Assembly: GCA_014904845.1 (NCBI GenBank)
Contig: MU119728.1
Location: forward strand, 1 to 23,660
Direction of reading: 5' to 3'
Length of the DNA stretch: 23,660 bases
DNA from: Acephala macrosclerotiorum
Lineage: Eukaryota > Ascomycota > Leotiomycetes > Helotiales > Mollisiaceae
The notes beneath the pieces were generated by a model. The model worked only from the letters and a program-made list of their open reading frames with translations, ran no database searches and was not told the origin of the DNA. Both the position numbers and the translations under genes were made by a program. The number at the start of each line of letters is the position of its first letter. Positions within the stretch are counted from its first letter, which is position 1. This document shows, in pieces, positions 1-7,310 of this stretch.

Positions 1-593
1 TAAAGAAAATATGTATAAATTTTTGAAAAAAATTATCGCGAAATGTTTAAATGAATAAAGTATATTCGATTAATAGAATTGTTTGTATATAAAGTGATAT
101 AAATTAAAACTTTAAAAAAATAAAAAAATAAATAAATAATACTAAAAAAAAGTTGTAGTCTTTAAATTAGTATAAAATAAAAAATTATAATTGAAAAAGT
201 TTTGAAAAAAAAAAAAAAAAAAATTAAAAAAAGTTTTTCTATAAATTATAGTAAGTATTGTATTAATAAACGTTTGTACAATTTAAATATAATTAAATAT
301 AATCGAAATGCATTTAAATATATTGAGATATATCTAGAAATATTCGAATATATTAAAAAATGTTTTCTATAGATTTCAAAAATTAAAATTTTTTAAGATT
401 TTCTAAAGAAAAAAAAAATAATACAATTTCGTTTTCTCATATAATAAAATTGTTTCGATTATAATAAAAAAAAAGTGAAACTTTCAAAGTATGAATAGAA
501 TCTATTAAAATAAATAAAAGTATTTTAAAAAAAATCGATAAAAAAATAAAATTACTATAAATAAAAAAAGAAAAAATAATTTTTTTTTGATTA
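1..593. other. Downstream flank of the retrotransposon, no gene seen
   Basis: This stretch lies just beyond the 3' end of pol on the minus strand, where the 3' LTR of the element would be expected. I see no long open frame, no clear inverted TG/CA ends, no polypurine tract and no convincing match to the flank on the gag side. It is A/T-rich with scattered CpG and A-runs. It may be a degraded or edge-truncated LTR, but this is inference only. Confidence 0.4.
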
Positions 594-840
594 AAAAATT
601 GTTATTATTTCGAAGTTTGACGAGTTTTTTTTATTTATTTAGTCTTTAGAAAATCGTATATATTTGTTTTTCTCGATTTTATTGAATTTAAAAACACGAA
701 TTACAATTTCAATTTTTTTTTCAATTTTTTGAGTATTTTGTTTGTTATAAAATTCTTTAATCGTTTTTTTTTTTGTATTTGTATTTTTATTATTATTAAA
801 ATCAATAGATTCAATAGTATTTTTGTTTTTACTATTGTTT
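594..840 (-). pseudogene. C-terminal tail of pol
   Basis: Beyond the integrase C-terminal module the pol frame stays open for nearly 70 codons, with a Lys/Asn/Ile-rich sequence (N-N-S-K-N-K-N-T-I-E-S-I-D-F and K-T-I-K-E-F-Y-N-K-Q-N). TAA codons then occur at 639-641 and 591-593, either of which could be the natural terminator. The C-tails of fungal gypsy integrases are variable, so the tail is identified only by frame continuity. No chromodomain aromatic cage could be recognised. Confidence 0.6.
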
Positions 841-2130
841 AAAAAATTTTAATATTTATTTCTTTTAACGAATTTTTTTAAACGATTTTCAATATATAAT
901 TTTCGAATTACTATTCTATTTATTTTTTCGAGCAAATAATTTCTTTTTAATTGATTTGTTTAATAAACTCGATATAAATTTAATTATTTGTACAATAATT
1001 TAATATTTTTAAACATATTCTAATCAATAAATTTAATATCATATATTAAAACGAAATTTTTTTCTCGAATTGATTTTTTTCGTATTTAGTAATAAGTATC
1101 GAAATATACTTGGTTTTATTTGCGATTGCACTTTTTTTTCAATCTCGATTTTTTTATATTTTCGTTTCACATTTCAATTTACTTGATTCTCAATTTAAAA
1201 AACTTCGCTCGATTATATACTTCGTTTCAATCGAAAGTTCTCTAAGTAAAAAATCGAGTTTCAATAAATAAAACAATTTCTTTACTATAGATTATATAAA
1301 ATAGCGTACATTTAATTAGTCTATAAATAATCGTTCGATTCGCAAAAAGAACAATTAATAAATATTTTAATCAATTTTTTTTGTTTTTTTTTATCAAAGT
1401 AATCAATACGACAATAATAAATTAATATTTTCGTTCAATTATTCTATTTACTTTCGAATTATATACAAAAATAATAATTCGTTTGATTTCGAGTTTATTC
1501 AATTTTTTAATAACAATTCTTTTGAATTCGAATTTTTTATCCAATTTTATGTGATTAAAAACGCTGTATCTACAAATAATATTATTATAAATAAATTTAA
1601 CAATTTTTTTAAAAATCGAATTCTTTATTAATTTAATTTTAATTTAATCGAAAAAATCATTTCGTACTATAATCAAACTATCGAATATTTTATATTGCGA
1701 GAATTTAATTACATTTATTTTAATGCAATAAAATAATAAAATTACTCTTTAAAAATACAAAGTTTTTTCGTGTTTTTTTTTGCTTTTATACTAATAATCG
1801 CTACAATTTACTACAAAATCTCGAACGTTTTCATAATACTCTTTCTAATAATATCGATTAATTACTCGATAATAAATACTTTTTTTTTTAGTATATTTGA
1901 ATTTATTATATAGTTCAATTATAATTATTATACGCTGTTTTAAATCGTTTAAAACAAATCGAAATAAATAGAATTTAATAGTATTTTTCTATAGTATTTT
2001 GTTTCGAATACTATAATCGACGAATTCTCGAATTAATTTGTAGAATTCTATTTTTAAAAACTATTTTAATCGTTTTAGAGTTGTCAAATACTAAACAATA
2101 TTTTAAGAATAATTCGAATAATTATTATCA
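841..2130 (-). pseudogene. Integrase relic (zinc-binding, DDE core, GPY/F module)
   Basis: After a degraded Tyr-Ser-Glu-Glu-Ser-Gln entry and L-T-T-L-K-R (about 2060-2125), the HHCC zinc module appears. Both His are Tyr (1908-1910 and 1893-1895, spaced x4). The first Cys is kept (1803-1805, 30 codons after the second His) and the second Cys is Tyr (1794-1796). In the DDE core, Asp1 is Asn (I-N-V, 1713-1715), Asp2 is kept (L-D-K-K for Val-Asp-Gly-Gly, 1539-1541) and Glu is kept (I-I-E-R-K, 1434-1436). Asp2 to Glu is 35 codons, close to the family's D-35-E spacing. Downstream, L-F-Y-I-I-Y-S-K-E matches Pro-Phe-x-x-x-Tyr-Gly-Arg-Glu. The GPY module reads K-stop-L-N-L-Y-R-V (Gly to Asn 978-980, Pro to Leu 975-977). 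E-N-R-L-K-K-F (about 880-900) is the family's Gly-Asn-Arg-Leu-Lys-x-Phe end. The enzyme is inactive. Confidence 0.93.
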
Positions 2131-2462
2131 AAAGAAAAAATAGTATTATTATCGTTATTATTGTTTAATAGTTTATTGATCTTAAGAAAAGCGATTAATA
2201 CAACGCATACGAAAAATGCGATCAATATTGGAGATTGAAAATCAAAAACATCGAATTTAAAAAAAAAATTTCAAACTTGATCTAATAATTCAAACAAACA
2301 TTTTCGTTTTACGTATTTACTCTCAATTACAAACAGTCTACTTTCAATTTTTCGATTAATTTTGCGTTTTTTAATCGAAATTGAAATTATTTTAATACAA
2401 TCAAATTCGATTACAATAAATTTATTAATATTTGTTTTTTTTTTTAAGTTGTTATTTTTTAT
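2131..2462 (-). pseudogene. RNase H-integrase linker of pol
   Basis: This is the cleanest part of pol: about 110 codons with only one in-frame stop (TGA at about 2272-2274, corresponding to Trp). The sequence runs I-N-K-F-I-V-I-E-F-D, then R-L-F-V-I-E-S-K-Y-V and F-E-L-L-D-Q-V-stop-N-F-F-F-K-F-D, then a hydrophobic I-L-I-A-F-F-V-C-V-V-L-I segment and L-L-N-N-N-N. In this lineage the RNase H-integrase linker is variable and often acidic; the Asn runs are plausibly mutated Asp. The hydrophobic stretch could be a transmembrane-like insertion or just local drift. No catalytic function is assigned. Confidence 0.75.
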
Positions 2463-2889
2463 TCGCGGTCTTTTAAATAATTCGTTTATAGTAATATAAG
2501 TACTTTTTTTAATATATTTGATTTCGAAGTCGAATAATTGTATTCAAATAAATCAACGAATAATTAAAATACTAAAAAAATTTATTGTTACTCGATTTAA
2601 TTAAACGACGAGCGTATTGGCGTTCGTTTTAAAGATAAAATGAATATTATATAATCAAGATCGTAATTTGCGAAAGCATTTTAAGATTTTTCGATATTTT
2701 TTCTTTATCGTATTATAGTTTCGTTTAATAGTATTTTAAAGTCTTGATTCGTATCGAATTACTCGTTTTCGTTTTTTGTCGTTATATTAATCGAGTATCT
2801 TTTTATACTTTTATTGACTAGTATCGATACTTAGAATAATTATTTTTTATTTATTTATAAAATCGTAATAAATTTTGCAAAATATTAAA
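2463..2889 (-). pseudogene. RNase H domain relic
   Basis: This follows RT in the same frame and would have degraded the RNA strand of the RNA-DNA hybrid. The first catalytic Asp survives in I-L-S-I-D-T-S (Asp codon 2823-2825). R-Y-E-S-R-L-stop-N matches the Arg-Tyr-Glu-Ser-Gly-Leu-Trp block. K-I-L-K-C-F-R-K-L-R-S-stop-L-Y matches the family's helix ending in Trp-Leu-Tyr-Gly. The later Asp block reads F-K-T-N-A-N-T-L-V-V, with Asp to Asn at 2622-2624. R-stop-F-I-stop-I-Q-L-F-D-F-E-I corresponds to Arg-Trp-x-x-Trp-Ile-x-Leu-Phe-Asp-Phe-Glu, and its Asp at 2529-2531 survives. The end, N-E-L-F-K-R-P-R (to 2463), is a degraded Asp-Gly-Leu-Ser-Arg-Arg-Pro. The series of family-specific blocks makes the assignment firm. 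Confidence 0.93.
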
Positions 2890-3830
2890 ATCGTCGTAAA
2901 TTTGTCTTATAAAAACATTATAACGATTTTCTACTTTTTTCTTTATTCGAAAAATTCGTTTTTTTTAATTAATCGATATAACGATTTAATAATAATATCA
3001 AAATATTGAATTTATATTTTGTAATAAATACAAATTTTAATGAAAACTTTGATTTTAAAAATATTATTATATTTAATCTATTTTAAAATTTTAATAATTT
3101 TTATATTTTCAAAGAAACGTTTTTTAGAATTGCAAATGAAACTAATAATAATTATTTCGTTTTAATAAAATTGTAATTTGAACTTTATATAAATTTAAGT
3201 TTTCTCGATTTGATTCAATATTTTATTTAAATTCTAAATGTATTTAAAAACGAATCGACGAATTTTTGAAAGTATTAATTTGTTATTATAGTTCGTATAA
3301 AGTCCTTTGATTTTTACGTTATTCAAAAATAGTATCGCGATTTTAAAAAACACGTTTTTTAGAATTATTATAATAATTCGAACAAATTGAATTATAAAAT
3401 TAATTGTTTTTTGAAATAGTATTATTATTTGTAAAAGTTTTAATAAAATTATAAAAGTAATTATATTTTTATTTCGAACGTTTAACGTGAATTAATCGTA
3501 TTTAGAAAAAAAGTTTATTAAAAAAATATAAAAATATTCAATAAATTTCTTAAAAAATTTATTTATAAAAAAAAGTATATTAACGTTTTTTAAAGTAATC
3601 GAGTTTATTTTTATAGTTGTATTAATTAATTAGTAAATTTTAGCGGTTTTTTTCGCAATTAGAAATTATAAGTTTCAATAAAAATTATCGCTTTTTTCGA
3701 GTATTTCGCGATCGAATCGTTCTTAAAATATTTTTACTATAATCGAGAATAAAATCTTAAAGTAATAAAAACTTTTTTTTTACTATTTTATATATTGAAT
3801 TGTTTTAATATAAACAAACGAACTAATATT
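2890..3830 (-). pseudogene. Reverse transcriptase domain relic
   Basis: RT blocks occur in the expected order. A degraded I-K-T-I-x-Y-x-K-W-Q entry lies at about 3785-3820. The E-K-S-D-N-F-Y ... F-L-I-A-K-K block (about 3615-3690) corresponds to Glu-Ser-Asp-x-x-Tyr-Arg-Asn-Pro-x-Phe-Leu-Val-x-Lys-Lys, followed by a degraded Tyr-Arg-Leu-Ile-Asn. The first catalytic Asp sits in the block that should read Asp-Leu-Phe-Ser-Gly-Tyr-Asp-Gln; it is Asn (3513-3515), Gly is Lys and Gln is TAA (3492-3494). The Leu-Pro-Gln-Gly block is L-F-Q-K (3408-3419). The active site F-x-D-D is F-L-N-N (3318-3329), followed by V-K-I-K-G-L for Val-x-Val-Lys-Gly-Pro. The C-terminal connection I-Y-Y-K-I-W-I and S-L-Y-R-L-I-K-K-N follows at about 2950-3030. 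Loss of all three Asp makes it catalytically dead. Confidence 0.93.
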
Positions 3831-4320
3831 TTTATAGATTTTGAAAACTTTTTTTCAATCAAATATTATTGTTTTTTTACGATTAAATATTATTTCATCG
3901 AATATTTCTTTTTCAGATTTTTATAGTCAATTTTCAATAAATAGAAATATTAATCGCTTAAAAATAAATCGTAATTTTTTTAGTATTGAAACAATTCGCG
4001 ACAATAAATATTTTATATATTTCTTAGTATATTTTTAAAATATTTCTCGCGTTTTAAATTATTCGAATCAATTTTTTCGTTTTTTAAAAATCTCTTTAAT
4101 TCTATTGATTAAATCGATAAATCGTACTTTTTTAGACTTAAATTTATATATCGTATTAACGTTTATATTAAATAGTCTCAAATTAAAATTGTTTAACAAT
4201 AAAATTATTTTTTTTATTCGAGTTTTTTTTTCGTTTCTATACTTGAAAATCTTTCGATTTCATTTTTTTTCAATAGAATAAAATAATTAGTATTTTGTAC
4301 TATTCTCTAAATATTCTTTT
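3831..4320 (-). pseudogene. pol N-terminal region upstream of RT
   Basis: This part shares the pol frame and has only a handful of stops. From about 4252 to 4070 it is open for roughly 60 codons, with a Lys/Arg/Asn/Leu-rich sequence including V-R-F-I-D-L and F-K-K-R-K-K. Near 3870-3930 come D-E-I-I-F-N and I-F-D-stop-K, corresponding to the region before RT in fungal gypsy Pol, where an Asp-Ala-Phe-Ala-Phe type motif and Pro-rich segments precede the RT thumb. Prolines are largely replaced by Leu, Phe and Ser, as expected from C-to-T change. The open + strand frame at 3841-4038 is its antisense and is not a gene. Confidence 0.7.
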
Positions 4321-4500
4321 ATAATGTTCACGTTTAAAAATAATAATACTATTGTAAAAAAATATTTTTTTATTTTTTTATTTAAAATTTTTTTATTTAA
4401 AATTTCGTTTATTTTTTTTTTATTAAAAAAAAAAAACGTTTTATAGAAAATCGAAAAAAATAATTTCGTTTTTTATATTGTTTTATTTGTATTTTTTTTG

Positions 4501-5848
4501 AACTAATAATATTTGTTTTAATCGTATTTATTTTGTATAAAGTAATATTAAAAATATTTAATAAAAAATTAGAAATAAAAAGAAATTCGTTAAAATGTAA
4601 AAATTGTTCGCGAGTTTTAGCGCTGTACTATTTTTCAATAGTATTAGCATTTAATTTCTCGCGTTGTATTCTTTCTTCGATACTTTTTCGATTTGAGAGT
4701 ACATATGAACATAGCAATTTTTAGTGATTTAGCGCAAATAGATTTTCAAAAGAAAAACAATTATAATCGTACAAATAGAATTAGAATCTTTGAAATCTCG
4801 AAACATATTATTTCACGAACTATTATTTTTGTATTCAATTTGTATTTTTATTGTAATAACAAATAATTGTTTTAAAAAGATTTTTTTTATATTATCTATA
4901 AAAAAAAAAGAAATCTTACATTCGATTTCGTACTCAATCTCTACTTTTATAATTGCTACTTCGACGAATTCGAAGTTCTGTCTAATAATAGTAGACAACT
5001 GGAAATTTTCGACGTTTGCAATAGTATTGTCGAGATCTCGAGTTATGTACGTAGAAGCAATATAATACTTCGCTCCAATATCCAGCATTTCGTATTCTTC
5101 GCTCGAATCAATTGGTCTATACAAATTGAAATGTAGCTTAAAAACAACGACAATGTGCTTTTTTTTAATCAGTAACGAGAAATCGATTTCCACGAGATTA
5201 GTTTCGAGTATTACAAGGTTTCTAGTGACAGAAGTAGACTGACTCGTCTTTTCAGACATTCTATAGAGACTCTAAGAAAACTGTTTCATAGAATCAACGA
5301 CTTTTAGCATTTCTTTTACTATAGCGGTCCCAGTATTCATTAGAGTCAAGTAGTAAGTATTGTTTCTTCGCTATTGATTAGTAATCACTACAATAAAATT
5401 CGGTGTTTTCAAAGTATCAATAATCATTTTTATTTCTTTTTAGATTCTTGGAAACGACGCTATACTCTTAGAGAGTTTTCGCAATAGAGTTTCGTTAATA
5501 GAATCATTATTTCTAGCGTCGAATTATTGTCTCAAAATTTCATTTTTCGATTAATTTACGTTTATTTTTTTTCGTTTTTCGTTTTAAGCGTCTTATAAGA
5601 TTTGTTGTTGTAATTCGATTTTTGAGTACTTTTTTTCTGCTTTTATTTTTCGTTGAAAGTTTTTTTGTGTACTTTGAATTTTATTTCTCGATTTGCTCGT
5701 CGTTACTGTATTTACCGTTACTATATTTACTAGCAATTCTTCGTAGAACTTATTAATAGTCGCTCTATTAAAACTTTGAACGTTAATATTATTACTATTA
5801 AAAGTATATAACGATAAATTCGATTTTTTTAAGATTTTTTTATTAGTA
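4501..5848 (-). pseudogene. Gag-protease segment with retropepsin-like domain
   Basis: A single minus frame runs about 450 codons with roughly a dozen stops; the longest uninterrupted part is 4816-5274. The start is Lys/Asn-rich (N-K-K-I-L-K-K-S), followed by a charged, probably helical Gag part with W-D-R-Y-S-K-E-M-L-K (about 5300-5331). The protease signature Asp-Thr/Ser-Gly-Ala is D-I-G-A (Asp codon 5080-5082, Ile codon 5077-5079), and flanking His residues appear as Tyr-Tyr. The second half of the fold reads F-F-F-I-D-N-I-K-K-I-F-L-K-Q-L-F, matching Phe-x-x-x-Asp...Leu-Gly-Gln-Pro-Phe with Gly to Lys (4870-4872) and Pro to Leu. I-E-Y-K-N-N-S-S-stop then matches a family block ending in Trp. 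After a further 100 codons the frame fades into homopolymer. The protease would have cut the polyprotein. Codon content is less degraded here than in pol. Confidence 0.78.
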
Positions 5849-5852
5849 TTAA

Positions 5853-5869
5853 TTTTTTTTTTTTTTTTT
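5853..5869. repeat. 17-bp poly(T)/(A) run inside the Gag relic
   Basis: Seventeen consecutive T on the + strand (A in the coding direction) separate the middle Gag segment from the protease segment. The best minus-strand frame changes by one across this run, so a length change in the homopolymer is the simplest explanation for the frameshift. Confidence 0.85.
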
Positions 5870-6425
5870 GAGTAATAAATTGAACAGATTCTTAGATTTT
5901 TTGTGCATTTTTAGAGCGTTTATCGAGATCGTAATCAAAGAATCTTCTAACTACTTATTCTATAATCTGATTATATTAACGTCGATTGTTTCTAAGCGTA
6001 AACGATCGCGAAAATCGATTACGGCTCTAAAAACTATAATACTATTAATCGTTCTCTCGATAGCAATATTTATAATTGACTAATTTATTTATAAGTAAGT
6101 AGCAGTTCACGAAAAAGTGATCAACGAAAAGATCGACTTTTCTGTTCTTTGTTCGCTCGAAACACTCGAAGTAATATCGCTCGCTCTATTGATCGTTGTA
6201 TGTAGCGTTAATCTCTATTGCATTCCTTTGAACGATCGACAGTATACTTTGCGAGAGTTTAATCGACGTTGAACTATATGAAACTCTATGTCCGCTTTCT
6301 TTTATATTACTATATTTCTCTCGTTTTCGATTAAAACTCTTTTTTCGTTCATATTCTCGTAAAAAAATAAATTGATTTTAATTCTAATTTATAAAAACTA
6401 TAACGCTATTCAACTTTTGAGACAT
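5870..6425 (-). pseudogene. Middle segment of the Gag relic
   Basis: A possible Met codon (6423-6425) opens M-S-Q-K-L-N-S. After two stops the frame is open from about 6375 to 6195, then continues with more stops to the poly(A) run. Visible segments include R-E-Y-E-R-K-K-S-F-N-R-K-R-E-K-Y, Y-F-E-C-F-E-R-T-K-N-R-K-V-D-L-F, S-R-S-F-T-L-R-N-N-R-R and V-V-R-R-F-F-D-Y-D-L-D-K-R-S-K. No zinc knuckle (CCHC) is visible. The frame differs by one from the segments on both sides, so it is either joined to them by indels or begins at the Met as a separate piece. Open plus-strand frames over the same bases (5868-6083, 6099-6257) make the strand call less than certain; the flanking minus-strand gene favours this one. 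Confidence 0.55.
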
Positions 6426-6721
6426 TTTTGTAGTATTAGCGTTTAAAGCGATTTTCAAATCGTTAAATAATACAAAAAAAAAAAAAAAAATTTTTTAATT
6501 TTTTAATAAAATTATTTATTTAAATTGAAAGTTTTAATACGAATATTTGTCGAGTTTTTTAAGTTTGAATAATACGTAAAATTGAAAATTGAAATTCGAT
6601 ATAAATTTTCTTAGCGATTGTATATATTTTTCATTAAATCTTTTTTATAAATAGTTCAAATAAAACAAAAAATAATAAATTATTAATTATATTTGAAATT
6701 ATTTTTTGTATTATAGTATTT

Positions 6722-7310
6722 AAATATTTTTATCGAACTTTCGAGTATTTTAAATTATTAGTTTTATTGTATTGTCATTTTTTCTTTTTATATTTATATG
6801 TAGTAATCGTTTTCTCGTATATTTTATTGTAATTGTAAATAGATATTTTTATCGATTTATAATCGATTTTTTTGAAAATTCGTTTTTTAATATATATTAA
6901 AAGTCTTTTTATAAATTCGCGTTTTTAATATTGTTTGTTTAATTTATTTCGTTTGATTAGTTCTTTGAATATTCGATCGAATAAATCTATATACGTTTTT
7001 ATCGTTAAAAGACTTTTCGTAGATTGATCGATGATTTTATATAAAAATTCTATGTTTACTCGATAGTATTTCTAGTCGTATTCGCGAAATTCTTTTTTTA
7101 GAGTATTATAAAATTCTTTTTTTAAGTAGTTTTTAGTATTGTACTTTAGTATAAATCGAATTTGCTTTTTATAAATCGAATTAATATATTACAAAAATCG
7201 TATTTTTTTAATTTTTAAAGTAATTTTATAGTTTTTATATATATCGTCGTATTGTTTTAAAAAAGTCGTAATATTGTTTTTTTTGAATCAAAATATTTCA
7301 AAGACTCTAA
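6722..7310 (-). pseudogene. gag: Gag core domain relic
   Basis: In intact form this would be the structural protein of the virus-like particle. On the minus strand the frame reads F-R-V-F-E-I-F-stop-F-K-K-N-N-I-T-T-F-L-K-Q-Y-D-D-I-Y, then K-I-K-K-I-R-F-L-stop-Y-I and L-K-K-E-F-R-E-Y-D-stop-K-Y-Y-R. It goes on to T-Y-I-D-L-F-D-R-I-F-K-E-L-I-S-R-N-K-L and R-E-F-I-K-R-L-L-I-Y-I-K-K-R-I. This matches the general plan of fungal gypsy Gag cores: a Phe-Leu-x-x-Tyr/Phe-Glu block, a helical middle, then Phe-x-Arg-Ile...Leu...Arg-x-Phe-x-x-Gly-Leu-Pro. Gly and Pro are lost as C-to-T change predicts. Stops fall at expected Gln/Trp sites. The N-terminus above 7310 is uncertain because the frame seems to change there. 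Confidence 0.72.

Larger units (their letters stand above)
594..4360 (-). pseudogene. pol: pol polyprotein relic (RT, RNase H, integrase)
   Basis: One minus-strand frame can be followed from about 4360 to a TAA at 591-593 (an earlier TAA at 639-641 could be the original terminator), about 1,255 codons. That is a normal length for a Ty3/gypsy Pol. I counted about 50 in-frame stops, and no frame change is needed. In intact form the polyprotein would copy element RNA into DNA and insert it into the host genome. The frame differs from that of the upstream protease segment, so Gag-protease and Pol were either separate ORFs or joined by frameshifting. The two are separated by A/T homopolymer at about 4365-4500. 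Domain boundaries in the following entries are approximate. Confidence 0.92.
594..7310 (-). mobile_element. RIP-degraded Ty3/gypsy LTR retrotransposon, nearly full-length internal region
   Basis: The domain order read on the minus strand is Gag, retropepsin, reverse transcriptase, RNase H, integrase. RNase H before integrase is the Ty3/gypsy order, not Ty1/copia. Gag and protease lie mainly in one minus frame, and pol lies in another. All parts are broken by TAA, TAG or TGA at positions where Gln or Trp is expected. Conserved residues are replaced as C-to-T/G-to-A mutation predicts: Gly to Lys, Pro to Leu, Asp to Asn, Glu to Lys, His to Tyr, Thr to Ile. No frame is long enough to be found by ordinary ORF calling. 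LTRs, primer-binding site and polypurine tract were not recognised. The pol resembles fungal elements whose RT active site is followed by Val and a Lys-Gly-Pro motif. The element is dead as it stands. Confidence 0.92.

Noticed and set aside
3841..4038. 65-codon open frame on the plus strand
   Set aside because: It is codon-aligned antisense to the pol N-terminal region on the minus strand, whose family resemblance is clear nearby.
4533..5065. Open plus-strand frames at 4533-4724 and 4790-5065
   Set aside because: Both lie opposite the protease segment, where the minus strand carries the D-I-G-A and F-L-K-Q-L-F motifs.
4816..5274. Ty1/copia protease as an alternative for the D-I-G-A region
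   Set aside because: RNase H precedes integrase in the downstream pol, which is the Ty3/gypsy order, and the second half of the domain fits the Leu-Gly-Gln-Pro-Phe form of fungal gypsy-type proteases.
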